64,000 nucleotides of DNA from Zygnema cylindricum (lineage: Eukaryota; Streptophyta; Zygnematophyceae; Zygnematales; Zygnemataceae), in assembly GCA_037447655.1 (NCBI GenBank), contig JBBHKE010000040.1, positions 1 to 64,000 of the forward strand. Direction: 5' to 3'. The notes beneath the pieces are model-generated. The model saw only the letters and a list, made by a program, of their open reading frames with translations. It did not search any database and was not told where the DNA came from. The position numbers and the translations under genes are program-made. Shown here piece by piece: positions 10,438 to 23,059 of this stretch (position 1 is the first letter of the stretch; every line of letters starts with the position of its first letter).

Positions 10438-12192
10438 ATCGTGGACTACAGTCTCTCAACCTCCTCGCGTTGCGACACCAAACTCATGTGGTGAAAAATG
10501 ATCTTGGAAATCCCCTTGAATTTGTAAACACACTGATCTCGCTACAAGACGATACAAGAATTCCCCCACAACAATTGGTCGAACACCACCAAGCTTCGAG
10601 AGAGTAGGAAGACATGCTGCTAGAGAGTAGGAAGACAAGCTGTTGCCAAACGTGGGACGATAGTTGCTCGCACAAGCCCTCGAGCGTATTATATACTATC
10701 CCCAAGGGTCCCCCAATTGAGATATGAGGGGACCTAACCAGAGCTTTAGCAACGGTATATTGTTGAGATCAAAGGGTTCCAAAGGTTCATAGGAGTCAAC
10801 AAATGGCAAAACGTCATCGAATGCCACATGATGAAGGTCTCGGAGGGCTTCAACTGTTGACGTTGTGGTTAGGGACGGTGTGAAAGTGCACGGGCAAGGC
10901 GAGAGAGCTCACCACATCGACCAAGGTGCAGGGCACGTCGTATCCGGGCATGTAGAGGCAGGAAGTAGAGCTCGTCGACGAGGCGGCGTCACGGAAAGGC
11001 CCAATTACACGATCTGTGTGTTCTTTGTTGAATAAATTCCCAATCCCTATTAAAAAAACGTTGATTTTTTTTTTTTGTTGAAGAAATTCACAATCCCCAC
11101 GCAAAAAACGTTGACATAATTTTTTTTTGTTGAAGAGATCTACAATCCCAACGCAAAAACGTTGACGCGCGAATTCGGCAGAAAGTTGCGACGACCGTGT
11201 CATTCGCCAATCGCCGGTCACAGTTTTGGTCGGCGCTCAAATTCAGCCATTACCCAATCATCGATTGTAATGAAACCACGTGAGCTGATGTTCCTCATTC
11301 TTGTCCACTTGTGAAGTCTATATTTGAAATCCCAGCTGTATAGGTACAGTGATCGTACTGTACAGTACTGTACTTCTCTGCAGTATTCATACTCTGTCCA
11401 ATCATCGATCTCATTGGAGTAACCTCATGGGAATTTGTCAGATCCGCTCGATGTTGACCAGAGAGGACAAGGATCTCCAAGGTCTAAAATTTCAAAGTCG
11501 GTTTGTACTTTAGAACGCGTCTTGAATTTGAAGTTTGAATTGTTCGTGAAACACGCTCCTATAAGTTAGTCCCTCATGTATAGTACAGTACGAATTTGTC
11601 CGTATTTGTATTTTCCTGAGTCGTATGTACGGTTTTGTACATCCGGGCTGTAAAACGTGCAAGTTTCTAGAAGATTTTGACGATCTGCGGACGTCTTTAT
11701 CTCGTCAACGACATTACGCAAATCTCTTCTCACTTGCATTGGACCGTCAGGATGCGCCTGCGACGATGTCGCTCATGTCACTTATGTCGCCTTTGCGAAG
11801 ACAGTTGCAAAGTCAAAAAGGATTATTGGAAGTCCTACAACTCTACAAGGCATAAGACCAGGTTCTGTCGGAAGCAGAATCACAAGTTGCCATTCCCCTT
11901 TCTAATTTCTCTATGCAGTCGTAATAAGTTATTTCTGTCAGCTTTTAACCTTCAGTAATATTACACTTCCTACTGTTTCCTTTTGTGATATTCATGCTGA
12001 GAGTGAGTAGCTCCTCAAATTTTTGATTCCGTTGATCGATCCTTTGCCAGTTGCTGCAATTGTCTCCAAGTTTTTCTAATTTTTTCTGCTGAAATTGTTG
12101 AATATACCTTCACTGCAGCTACAGTAGTCTCCAAACGGAAAAAAATTAAACCATCCGCATAACTCTTGATAGTATTTCAAACTGTCCGTACA
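10438..12192. other. Intergenic DNA upstream of the lipase gene
   Basis: It holds a short duplication (GAGAGTAGGAAGACA twice, near 10600-10640), the three-copy tandem repeat at 11029-11166, and GTACAGTAC-type palindromes near 11350. An open frame at 11625-11855 is not recognised. The lipase promoter should lie in the last part, but I cannot point to a specific element. Confidence 0.4.
11029..11166. repeat. Three-copy ~50-bp tandem repeat
   Basis: Each unit carries GTTGAA, AAATT, CACAATCCC and AAAACGTTGA in the same order. The units differ in the length of a T run. Confidence 0.7.
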
Positions 12193-15100
12193 ATGTCGTA
12201 CACACTAGAGGCGAACGAGAGTGAAATTTCAACAGAATGGTCCAGCACCTTAGCAGAGGAGGAAATGGATTTCGATGTTCCGAAAGGTAAATTTAAGTGA
12301 ATTCAAATATTTAAATAACTAAATTGGATACAAATTCAAATCTAGATTTCCCTTCCCACTCTATAAGATCAAAGCGGCTCGTTGTCTATTGATTTTCTCC
12401 TACATTCAGCTGCATTTTCTCCTTCTGCTGATCATTACTTGCGGGAAAACTGCCAAAAGCAAACTGTCAGGCAATGCAATGTTTGGTTATAGCAGGAGAA
12501 TTATTGGCCACACTAAAGATATTTTTTTCGGCAATGGCTCGAGAAATTAAGCATTAAGGGCGTTTTTTTCTCCAATGGTTTGAGAAACAAAACAATAAAG
12601 AAGTTTTTTCTGCAATGGCATAGAAACTAAACACTAATTTAGTTTTTCATGCAATGGATTGAGAATAGGTTTTTTTTAGCAATGGCTTGAGAAATTAAAC
12701 ACTAATCAAGTTTTTTCTGCAATAGCATAAGAAACTAAACACTAATGAAGTTTTTCTGCAATGGCTTGAGGAACTAAACACTAATGAAGTTTTTTCTGCA
12801 ATGGCTCGAGGAACTAAACACTAATGAAGTTTTTTCTGCAATGGCTTGAGAAACTAAAAGTTAATGAAGTTCGTTCTGTAATGGCTTCAGAAGCTACCTG
12901 TACGTTATTTCCATGCAAGAATGCGGCGTATATTTTTAGCAGGACATTCATTACTCGCAGGATACTTTGGTCACACTAGCAAAGCAACTTCTCCATTGGA
13001 TTGAGAAATTTTAAGTTATTGGCAACCAAAAATGCCATATATGTATGCATATTTTTAAATTGTTTGTATATTTATACATGCATTCGCTTATGGATTTTAT
13101 GTTTCTGTATTTATGTTTACAGCAGGACATTCGGCTGGGCACACTAAGACATTGGTCCTTCCAATCACTTGGGATGCTGAATAAATTGTTGCTGTTTGAT
13201 GTTTTTTTTTTGTCTCTTTTATAGCATTTTTTTTTGGTTGGCCACACTACAAAGTATTTTTTGCACTGGTTTCAGAAATCGAGCATAAGCTTCGCTTGCC
13301 TGGTTTTAGGCGAGAATGTTTTACGTTTAAGGCAGCAGGAAGTCTGATTGGCCAGAAAACCATAACTTTTTTTTTTCTTGCAATGGCTTGAGAAACTGAA
13401 TAAAAAGCTTCAATTTCTTGGTTTATTTGCAGGCAAAAATGTTGAAGACGGCAAAAAAACAGCCAGATCGGTCCTTCACAAGCTTGCTAAGAGCCTAAAA
13501 CACAACGTGGCAGGATTGCAGGATTGGAAGATAGAATGTATTATGTTCGGACTGTACAAAGTGGCAAGACGACATTTTAAGGAAAAACCAACGGACACCA
13601 TTGTTGGACGGGTGGCTGGAAGGTAACAATTTCTGCATCCTGCAATTTTGACTTGACAGCATCTTGTTTCTCCGTCTCCCTCTCCTCTCCCTCTCCTCTC
13701 CCTTCTCTCTCCCTCTCCCTCTCCTTTTCCCCCTCCCCCTCCACTTCCCCTATTTTTGGACAACTGTTGGCTAAGGGCTCAAACAATAGCAGCGTCAATT
13801 ATCTCCATGTTGGTTCGAGAGTTTCTTCTTGTTCAATGGCTGTTCAATTATTTTTCAGTCAAACTTAAATAAGTCGAATACGTTCAACAAGTTTAAACTT
13901 GTTAAACTTATTAAAGTTCAATCTTATTCAACTTATTCAAGTTTAAACTCATTCAACTTATCAGTGTTTAAACTTATCAAATTTATCAAAATTTGTACTT
14001 ATTAAGCTTATCAGAGTTCAAAATTAATGAGCAGAGGGCTGTTGGGCTATTGCAGAGATGAGCTTTTCGGGCTCCTTCGTTGGCTGAGATGGGCGGTGGC
14101 GGCTTACATGTCAGATACCACTGCTCTTGCAACTTATCTTGGGGTACGGTTTACCGATAGTTGTTTATTCAGAGGCTAAAAAACGCCTCAGAGATAGAGC
14201 ATTTTCCTTTTACTCTCAAACAGACTGGAAAGCTACACCTTACATCGCTAATAGAGTGATAAAACTATCGCGTGTGCAGGTTTTTTTGAACCACCATCGT
14301 ATATTAGCGTTAAAAACATTATTTAGTTAAGTGGTCCATAATGACTCCTGTTTCAAAACTTAATGCAGTGTAGTTAATACTAAATCTGCTCTAACATTAA
14401 TAAGCCACTAACTCTATTTGGGACCCAAGGTGTACTGTCATCTTCTGCTTTGTACCAACATCTTTACTTCGTGTGTGCCTTCGCCTTTTTTTTTGTGGGA
14501 ACAAAGTTTTTTTGTCCTTTCTCCACTTCCCATTTTTGACAAGCACTTGGTCGGTTTGTGTTTTCATTTGTCCTTTTTGCAGATTAAAGAAGAATGTATC
14601 TTGAAACACTCGAGAACCTCAGTGTATCTGAAGCCGGCCTATTACATTGCAGTAAATCACTCCCAAAAATGTGTGGTTTTTGGAATACGTGGAACTTGTG
14701 ACATCCGTGATGTTCTCACAGACTTGACGGCTCACAGTGAGGAGTTTGGAAATGGGTGAGCATTAAGAAAAGAATATAAAAACCAAAAAACAACTGAATA
14801 CAACAACTAAAAAACAACAAAAGCTTAGAAGCAACTTCCTTTTGTCAGTCATGTGAGCCTGGTGGTTGCTTGTTGGTCCTGTAAACAATTTCATTGAAAG
14901 AATTTGGATGCTGAGTTCCACGCAATTGAGAGCTCGATTTTCTGCACTCCAAAAAGTTCAAAACAGAATGGCATAGCTATTAGCTTTGTCCTTTTTAGGT
15001 TGTTATCGTGCACGTACACATTTGATCCGAAAACTGTTGTTTTCGATTGTATGTAGGATTTCGAATCTCAACTCTGGTCTCAGAAAATTGCTGAACCTAA

Positions 15101-18039
15101 AATTTCTTTCTGGTGTCAACAGGTTTTGCTTTTCCGGAATGTTGGAGGCTGCACAATGGCTCTGGAAAACAGAGAAGGAAACGCTGAGAAGTGCTCTCAG
15201 GGAAAATAAGGTTAGTTTCAGCTGATATTAATCACCTGTTATCCCTAGCTCCTTTCTTCTTCTTTCACTCGTCCTATTCGGATGAGAACCAAGCACAGAC
15301 ATTCCTTTTTACTCTATACTGCCCATCGCTGTTAAAGTTAGTAAATTATTAGTGTTGACGCAGATTTAGTGTTAACTACATGAAATTATGTTCTGCAACG
15401 TGGCTCATTTTGGACCACTGAACAAAGTGTTTTTAACGAAAATTTATGTTTTCGAGTCAAAAAAACACGCACTTTCATTAGAGTTATTAACGCTAATAGC
15501 GATGGGTGGTGTAGTCTATCAGCTTTCGATTAGTTTGTTCACAGCGAAACAAGTCGATTAGTGGTTGTTGATAGAAAATTGAATGAAGAGCATAAGTATA
15601 GAATCTGAGTCATTGAGGCTGGCAACTTTAGTAAAAAATCCACACCTAAAATTATGCATAAATTTCCTGTTTTCAGACGAATTTGCTAACAAGACCCAGG
15701 CAAAACTGGGAAAAAACCGCCGATCACATCAAAAGTAAACTTCTTTCTTTTTTTTGGTCCATGCAGAACTATGGTTTGGTGGTGACTGGACACTCCCTTG
15801 GAGCTGGAACTGCTGCCGTACTCACTTTAATTTTACACAAAATGAATGAATTGGATATCGACGTGTCCAAAATAAGATGTTGGGCCTATGCTTGCCCTCC
15901 ATGTTTTGACAAAACACTTGCTGTTGAATCGTCATCCTATATTTCTACCGTCGTGCTCCAAGTAAGTCTGGGTGAGGGGAATCCTGAACTGAAGAGAAGG
16001 TTAATCTTGTCAGATCAGTTCTAATTATTATGTTTATTCAGGTTGAAGCATCTGCAGTTTTTGAGATTTCACAGTTTATGCTTGTTTATGTGAGTGGGGG
16101 ATTACTCTTCCTTTCCGGGCAGAAATGGCTTACCTTACCCTTCAATTACTTTTGCTTGGAACTTTGAAAATAAATGTTTACTAGTCGATTAAATGAATCC
16201 TCTATTTTTGGAGATTAGCCAGACGAATATCAGTCTATGATTGGGTAAAAACATTATTCGGTAGAGAGTGATTTCAATGTTGTTCCTTCAACAATTTATG
16301 TGCCTGTTCAGTCTTTTCATCTTTGATTGCTTATCCTCTGCTTTATTATTTCATCCTTTCTTTCATTTGAACACGGGTGTCCTTTTACAGAAACTCCCAC
16401 ATTTACTGTAGACATTCCTGTCACACTCTGAGCGTGGGACATTTTTTCCTGGTACTTGTGTAATTACAATGGTAACTTTATCATTTTTCTTAATACTTTT
16501 TTTTTTTTTTTAACATTCCTCCTCTCGTCTGTATTCAGGATGACATTGTGGCCCGAATCAGTATCGGTGCGCTGATTCGATTACGAGATGAAATGTTGGA
16601 GACAGACTGGTGAGTTTCTGAACCGCATTTTCCTCCACACTTTCCAGCATAACCATTTTTTTCTCCACATTTTCCAGCATCTGGGACTACTGAAAACGAA
16701 TTTTTGCCACTTTAGAGTCCCACGATCACAAAGTGACCTGTTAAATATAAGATGTTTCCAGCCAATAAACTGAGACAATAAGGGATGCGAGGCTCCACCA
16801 GCCGGTCCAATTCCTTACCAAGTTTTTTATCGTGGTTCTTTTCCAGGTTATCTGTTCTTCCAGATGGCAGCAAACGGAAGCTCCTTGTGGAATTAGTTAA
16901 CAAATCTCATGAATTTTTGAGTGGAGCAACGGGTATTCCCAAATTTTTTATATATAGGACGGCCCGGAATTCGGTTACTTCGGTTGGGAAACTTGTCAAA
17001 CACACGTATCGTGATGCCCAAAAGGGAAAGGTCGGTAACATCGCAAAATTTGGGACGCAATGTATCGGATTAGTAGCTCGTGGAGCCCACAAGCTGATAG
17101 AAGAAGGTGAGAGAGAGAAAGTTGCGCTTGACTGGAAAAGGAGCTTGTGGCCCTTCTGGACTTTATAGTATATATGAACTTTTCTCATAAGAACTGGTTT
17201 TACAAGTTTTAAGGATATGGGATGGGATATTAGATTGGTGCACCGATGAAGCTCCCACAGTATGGCCAAGTTTAAAATATGGAGTTTGTTGGCCCCTTTC
17301 TGGCCTATAAGTTATGTTCTGCTTTTTATTTTCCGCCAGACAGCCTTTTGTTTTTGTTTGTTGCTTCATTTTTTTTGCGACGAGGACTGAAACGTTGGTT
17401 ACCGTTAATGGAATGTAAAGTCGCAAGGGAGGGGAAACAAATTAAGTACTGTTATTTGCTTACTTGAAGAAGCATCCTGATTTTGTTTTTTGCGATGTAA
17501 TGACGGCCTTATTTTGGTCATTTTTTTAGTCTTTTCTGCCTTCTGCAGGTCTGGAGGTCGTGGCTAATCCGGGCGAAAAACCAACACAATCGGAATATGT
17601 CGAAAGAGGTGTTGAAACCGCCCTCCCAACGGAAAGTGTGAATTTATTTCCACCGGGAACCTTGTACCACATTGTAAGGGAAAGGCTTGAGCCTGGACAA
17701 AAAGCTCCTCCTTTGAGTACGGAGCAACTGCTGTTGTTGGCAAGAGCGAGGGAGAGAGAGAGGGAGAGAGGGTCTGCAAAAACCAAAATTGTGGGGACTT
17801 TGGAACGCACGAAGTCAGAGGTGGAGCATTGGATGGAATACGAAGCGAGTGAAAATAAGAAAAAGGAGAGGGGAGATTGTAAGACAAAAACTGAAGAAAA
17901 GTACCGACAAGTTGTCTATAGGGGAACGGATCCTAATTCTCGATTTCAGAGACTGGTTTTGTCAAAAACAATGTTGTCAGACCACAATTGTGGCGAATAC
18001 GGAATTAGTACCGTAAAAGCGTTACAATGGTGTCATTAA
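12193..18039 (+). CDS. Class 3 lipase, sn1-diacylglycerol-lipase-like (9 exons)
   Basis: A serine alpha/beta-hydrolase of the lipase class 3 family, closest in layout to diacylglycerol lipases and plant class 3 lipases; it probably releases a fatty acid from diacylglycerol or a related lipid. Exons: 12193-12286, 13433-13622, 14056-14143, 14583-14755, 15123-15210, 15677-15961, 16539-16609, 16847-17106, 17549-18039. All junctions are GT-AG with matching phase, giving 579 residues. The nucleophile motif GHSLG places Ser251. The likely acid is Asp308 in DDIVARIS and the likely base His562 in MLSDHN, by analogy with DAGL. An upstream block (YYIAVNHSQKCVVFGIRGT) is the usual class 3 strand before the catalytic core. 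No transmembrane segments are seen, unlike animal DAGL. Exon 9 contains a GA microsatellite coding for an Arg-Glu run near residues 481-490. The polyadenylation signal AATAAA is at 18091. The first exon is short and less certain than the rest. Confidence 0.85.
12525..12895. repeat. ~40-bp tandem repeat in lipase intron 1
   Basis: About nine imperfect units share GCAATGGCTTGAGAAACTAA followed by ACACTAATGAAG and a T run. Single diverged units recur further along the same intron (near 12980, 13255 and 13380), the last just before exon 2. Confidence 0.8.
13660..14035. repeat. CT microsatellite and ~23-bp TTCAA/TTTAAAC repeats in lipase intron 2
   Basis: A pyrimidine tract (about 13667-13748) is followed by repeated words AACTTATTCAAGTTTAAAC with variants (13863-14030). 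Exon 3 begins at 14056. Confidence 0.7.
15317..15511. mobile_element. TA-flanked MITE, CACTGCCCATCGC family, in lipase intron 5
   Basis: The left end TACTGCCCATCGCTGTTA and the right end GCTAATAGCGATGGGTGGTG are inverted copies. TA flanks both sides (15315-15316 and 15512-15513). It lies wholly within the intron between exons 5 and 6. No coding capacity. Confidence 0.7.
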
Positions 18040-18366
18040 AATAGTAATATAAAATTTGAAATCCATAATAATTATGAGTCAGACGGTCATAATAAACGTT
18101 TTGGGACCCGTGGAAAATTAATATCTCAACAATTATCGCAAACAATGAAATTAAAGCATATACATTTAATTAAACCTTAAAGTCGAAGCATTTTTAAATT
18201 AAACCGTCGCCCATAATTTTTGCAGTAGTTTCATTTTAGTTCCTTCTAAAATCTCGTAGCTTTATATCAATTTGCAAAGCTAAGATATACAGCGTATTTA
18301 ATTATTTATAAGTCCGTTATCATTTTTTTTTTTTTTTTTTAAATTATTTTAAGGATTTTATATTCA

Positions 18367-18650
18367 CATAGACAGTACCAGAGAGTACTAAGAGGTGAAC
18401 GGTGTTGATATTTTAGACTTAAGAAAAACGCTTAGAAAGTAATAAGAGGGCAGTAGTGTTGATATTGTAAACCTTAGAAAGTACTAAGAGCGAAAGTGTT
18501 GATGTTATAGACCTTAGTAAGTACTAAGAGGGCAATAGTGTTGACATTATAGACCTTAGACATTGATATTCTAGACCTTAGAAAGTACTACCAGGGGAAT
18601 AATGTTGATATTATAGAACTAGGAAAAGTACTAAAAGAGGTTTTAGTGCA
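18367..18650. repeat. ~45-bp tandem repeat downstream of the lipase gene
   Basis: Six imperfect units share AGAAAGTACTAAGAGGG, then AGTGTTGATATTATAGACC. The stretch from 18040 to 18366 holds only the lipase 3' end and A/T runs. Confidence 0.75.
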
Positions 18651-18779
18651 GTATTGTAGGTGAAGCTTATCCTGAAGATTTCATTGTTTTATAGAATAAA
18701 GGAAAAAGTGCACATGCATTTATAACATGGACAGCAAATGTAATTAAACTGCGAAACAAAAGAAATTTTTTTTTTCTAT

Positions 18780-19760
18780 GTAGTGGACCCTCTCTTTCCC
18801 TCTCCCTCTCTTTCTCCCTTAGCCTCTTCCTTTTCCTCTCTCCTCTGTCTATTTTCACCACTCTCTTTGTTGTCTGTGGAGCCTGGTTCTGTCTATCATT
18901 TATTTCCCCCCCTTTATATCCCTCTCCCTTTTCCACTTCCTCTCTCTTTCTCTCTCTCTTCCTCTCTCTTTCCCTCTTTCTCCTTTCCATGTCCATTTGC
19001 ATCTCCTTTTACCTACTGAATTTCCTTTCCCTTTCCCTTTCCCTTTCCCTTTCCCTTTCCTTTTCCCCTCTCTCCCTATTATTTTTTCCCACTCCCTGTC
19101 CCTCTCCATTTATCTTTTCCTTCGCATTTCCCTCTTCCTGTCTTTCTTTTTCTCTCTTACTCTTTTTTCCTCTCCCTCTCTCCTCCTCCTTTCCCTTTCC
19201 CTACACCTTTCCATCTTCATTTCCTTCTCCATTCGCTTTCCCTCTCCTTTTGGCTCTCTCTTTCCCAATCCCTTTCCCTCTTCTTCTCTCGCTCCTTTCC
19301 CCTCTCTATTAAACTCTACCTTTTTCTCTCTCTTCAATCCTCCCTTCCTCTCTCCTTTTCCCTCTCCCCTTCCCTCTCCTCTCACCACTATGTCCAATGC
19401 CCCTAGTACCTGGTTCTCTCCACCACTTATGTTTCCCCCTCTCTCTCCCTCTATCTTTCTTTCCACTTTCTCTCTTCTCTCTTGCTCTCTCTTTCTTTTT
19501 TTTCTTCGCTCACCCTCTCCCTTTCCCTCTTCCTTCCTCATTCTCTTTCCCTTTCCATCTCCTTTTCCCTCTGACTTTTCCTCTCCATTTCCTTCTCCTT
19601 TCCCTTCTCGACTACCGTCTCCCTTCCTTAGTCCCTTTCCTTCTTGCTTTCCCTCTCTCTTTCCCCCTCCCTTGTCCTCTCCTTTTCCCTGTCCCTCTGG
19701 CTCTCCCTCTCCCTTTTCCTCTACTTCTCTCTCATCCTCTTCCATGGCTACCAAATGAGG
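18780..19760. repeat. ~1-kb homopyrimidine tract
   Basis: Nearly every base of the + strand is C or T, in CTCTCC and CCCTTTCC words. All six frames look open here because stop codons are rare in such DNA. The resulting Ser/Pro/Phe/Leu or Arg/Glu/Lys/Gly translations are not genes. The tract could adopt triplex (H-DNA) structure. Confidence 0.85.
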
Positions 19761-19764
19761 GCTT

Positions 19765-20255
19765 GAAACCTGCACGAAAATAAACACAAAAAAATGGGAA
19801 GCAAAGAAAAAAGTAAAAGAAAAGGAACAAAAGACAAGCAAAACTTGGATAAAGGGAGGGAGGGAGGGAGGGACGGACGGAGGGAGAGGGAGGGAGAGAG
19901 AGAGGGAGGGACCTCGTTTAGGTCCTTGTTTGGAAACTCTAGTAAAATCCGGCGAAGCCGGAAAGTGTTTTGTGATTTTTGTACCTATATAGTACGATGT
20001 ACAGCCATACTGAACCCTGTAAAGTACTAAATACTTATTATTTTACACCAGTTTTTTTCCGTCTTTAAGTAAAATATTTGTTAACATACCCTTTGGCCAA
20101 AATGAAACAGAGCTAGGTGAAAGCTTTTTCGAAAACAACGGAAAAAACATCAAGTGAAAACAAACTGATTGTTACAGAAGTTAAACTTCTCGAAGTGTTC
20201 TCGTTGATTAAACAACAACATTTAAGGCGAGGTTGAGTTCAATGTTGGAAGTAAA
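19765..20255. other. Non-coding DNA with a GGGA microsatellite
   Basis: A GGGAGGGACGG-type repeat lies at about 19854-19912. The rest shows no gene. Confidence 0.5.
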
Positions 20256-20264
20256 AATAGTGCC

Positions 20265-20436
20265 ACAAGTGAATTATTAGCGTTAACGAGTTTTTAAAAT
20301 TAACTACACTGAACCTGGTTCAATATGGCCCACCTACTTAAATAGTAGTGCAAGCCCTGATATATGAATTTGCGTCAAAAAAAGATTCACTTGAATGAGA
20401 GTGATTAACTTAATAGCGATGAGCAGTGTACCATAA
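20265..20436. mobile_element. Decayed TA-family MITE
   Basis: The right end TTAATAGCGATGAGCAGTGTA matches the CACTGCCCATCGC family in reverse complement. The left part carries GAATTATTAGCGTTAAC. Boundaries are approximate. Confidence 0.45.
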
Positions 20437-20599
20437 GGACTTTTAAGTCTAAAATACAGTTCAAGCTGCAATCGAAAAGTTCAGGCAAAAAAATAAAAAT
20501 CAGCTTGTTCAATTGATCTCCCAGTTCAAAATAATTTTAAACCAAAACTTCTTGTTTTATGGAAGATACCTGAATCCTTGATTGATATTACTGATGCTT

Positions 20600-20765
20600 A
20601 TCGAAAGAGGGATCCTCCAAAAAATAGAGATACTAATGTTTCCTTTCTAGAAATAGATCTTTCTTTTAGAAAAATAGATACACTCATGTTACCTTTATAG
20701 AAAGCGAGATACTGATGTTTCCTTCACACAAAAAGAGTTATTGGCGGTTTCTTTATAGAGAAACT
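20600..20765. repeat. ~40-bp tandem repeat
   Basis: Four imperfect units contain GAGATACTGATGTTTCCTT and TAGAAA. The following 20766-21029 holds an AT-rich open frame without support and possibly another decayed MITE. Confidence 0.55.
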
Positions 20766-21029
20766 ACACTGTGAATCCTAATAATCGTAAAAAATATATA
20801 GCGTGGAGTTTATTTGTGTTATTAATTCTATTTTACGTCCCGGCGATAGACTATTTTAAACCGTTAACCAAATTAGCGTTAAGAAAACAATTAGTATCAT
20901 TAACGTTATTTTATGTTCAAGGGCCAACCAAAAAACCGGCCAAACTAGTGTAATTCGCTTCTAATTACTCCCCGTGCATGGTTTCCATTACAAAAATAAA
21001 GATTTTTGGCAGTTAAAGGTGATCCTCTC

Positions 21030-23055
21030 TCAGGTGGGCTTTAAAAACGACTCACCTGCAAAATGTTGTAAGACGATAGATGCCGCCACTGTGACATTGA
21101 GTGACGCCGTCCCGGCACCATACTGTGGAATATAGACAAAAGAATCACAAATTGCCATTTCTTTCTCGGACAGTCCCGTTCCCTGCATCCAAAAGACAGG
21201 CAACATTAGAGTTTATGAACATAACAGATAAAAGGCTGTTGATAAAGATAAATTATGAAATTATAAAATAATGAATTTACAGAATTCTGAACTGTAAATG
21301 CATAACAGATGAAAGGCTTTCACTTCTGAATTAAAATGAACATAAACGATGAAAACAGACTTTGACAGACAAAAACTGTAAAAATGGAAAAAAAAAAATT
21401 ACAGACATTTGACACGTAAATGTATGTAACAGATGAAAGGGTTTGAGAAACATAAATACAAAAATGAGAAACAACGTAATTACAGGCTTATAATTAAAGA
21501 TCAGGCTCTAAAATCCTGAAATTAATTCAGAATGAGTGATGGGACCCATAATTCAGATATTGATGGTCATCACAAACAAATTCCTTTATCTGGAAATTTA
21601 GAAAATAAAGTCCGGCAAAATATGCGGTACGTATTGCAAATCATATACATGATTTGCGCAGAATTCCTATCGATAACTCACAACTTTTGATCAAACCCTA
21701 CATTATGCAAAATAAATTCCTAAAAAGAATTACCTGCAAGAAAGCGTTCTGTTTCCGTAGAACGCCCTTACCGTTCTTTCTTCCATCAAAATGAAGAAGG
21801 GACAAGATAAAAAGATCCAAACGGGTCGGCTAAAAACTAGAGTGGCATGAAGAAAAGAACACGAGAAAATAAAGCTGTGACATGATCTCAGTTGTTTGTT
21901 TACCTCATTTCCAAGAAGAAAAGCAGTGCTTCCTTTGAAAGGAAACTCGTGGATTGGAAGAGCCGAGTCCACTATCTCCACTCCAACTATCTCACATTGT
22001 CTTTCCTGCAATAGTTTTCTCTTCAATTCAGAACAACGCCACATCCAACTCAATTTTTTCCTTAAGAAGAAAAAGGAACTTGTCGGAGAAAAAAAGCAGA
22101 CTGCAGACATAGAATTAGTACGACCCTTTACATTCCATTCCATTTTCTAAAAACAGAACTGAGATTCCCCGATTAACTCAGTATATTCAAACTTTCTGAA
22201 CATAAAGAGAGAATTGAACGGTTGTACAGAAAGTGAGTTTAATGAACTCACAACGAGTTATCAAAAGCTTGATCTTGTTCATACAATCATCAGTTGAACA
22301 TTAACCAATTGGTTTGTTTTTATTCCTAATTAATAGCGTTCAATAAAAAAAGCTGCTGCAATCAGAGTGTCCTAAACAGGAAATGTACACTGCCCATCGC
22401 TATTAGTGTTGATAACTCTAATTCGACTGCGACTTGAAAATTATAAAATAGTGTTAATAACACTATTTAAGGGAGGAGTGCCCCTAAATTGGCCACATCA
22501 CTCTGCCCTACGTTAATTGATACTGATTTCGCATTAATACCAATAATTCCTTTACACTAACAGCGATGGGGAGTGTACCTTAAGATATGCTTGTGCCTCG
22601 ACTAGACTCCGGAAATGTTGGAAGTCAACATGGTCGGTCGAGCCATGGCTTCCAAAAGCATTAAAGTCTCGTCTTCCAATCAGAAGTAATTGCTTTACTC
22701 CAAAAGCTGTAGCGCTTCTTGCAAGGGTTCCTATATTGTGTTTTTTTGCTACATTGTGGACCAAAACAAAACATTCTGGATAAATAATTTGTTCTTCCGC
22801 AGTAGTACAAGATCCTCTCTCTTCTCCGTCGCCTCCTCTGGTTGAATTTTCACAAAGGAAACCAGCTCCCTGATCGGATTTCATTTTAATACCAGAGTCA
22901 TCTCCGACTTCAGATTTCATTGGCAATGGAAAATTAACGTCGTGAGAAGAATTCGGAGATTCACATAAAAATGAAATTTGACCGATTGAATCTGGGTGTC
23001 TTGGATCTCTCGGATCATTCGAGGCGGCCTTCAAACTACCTGTTAACAATGCCAT
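21030..23055 (-). CDS. SpoU/TrmH-family RNA 2'-O-ribose methyltransferase
   Basis: Transfers a methyl group from S-adenosylmethionine to a ribose 2'-OH of tRNA or rRNA through a trefoil-knot SPOUT fold. Exons on the minus strand: 23055-22579, 22005-21904, 21182-21030; both introns are GT-AG and phase 0. The 243-residue product carries all three family motifs: NIGTLARSATAFG (about 107-119, motif 1), GSTAFLLGNE (184-193, motif 2) and PQYGAGTASLNVTVAAS in exon 3 (motif 3). It is very close to the short plant SpoU proteins, with an extra Ser/Gly-rich N-terminus of about 95 residues. The 3' end is uncertain. A good donor (GTGAGT) at 21055 could splice to an exon I did not find; unspliced, the frame stops at 21030. 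The 5' end is also uncertain, because an in-frame link to the upstream Ser-rich frame would need a 43-bp intron. Confidence 0.8.
21180..21475. repeat. Irregular AACAGATGAAAGG repeats in SpoU intron 2
   Basis: The phrase ATAACAGATGAAAGG(C/G) recurs about three times with A-rich spacers. Confidence 0.45.
22388..22575. mobile_element. TA-flanked MITE at the SpoU intron 1 splice donor
   Basis: The ends CACTGCCCATCGCTATTAG and the reverse complement of CACTCCCCATCGCTGTTAG are inverted repeats. TA flanks lie at 22386-22387 and 22576-22577. On the gene's strand the exon ends at 22579, and the donor is G (22578) plus the T of the TA duplication. The intron therefore begins at the edge of the element. 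Confidence 0.8.
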
Positions 23056-23059
23056 AAAC

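Noticed and set aside
15736-15767. A possible 32-bp GT-AG intron within lipase exon 6
   Set aside because: It is too short for this genome and would shift the frame; reading through gives the expected segment before GHSLG.
18667-19841. Several 100-250 codon frames on both strands (Ser/Pro/Phe/Leu or Arg/Glu/Lys/Gly-rich)
   Set aside because: They are produced by the homopyrimidine composition, which rarely contains stop codons; no domain, start context or splice evidence.
20771-20953. 60-codon hydrophobic plus-strand frame
   Set aside because: Starts with GTG, is AT-rich, and sits in MITE-like DNA; no support.
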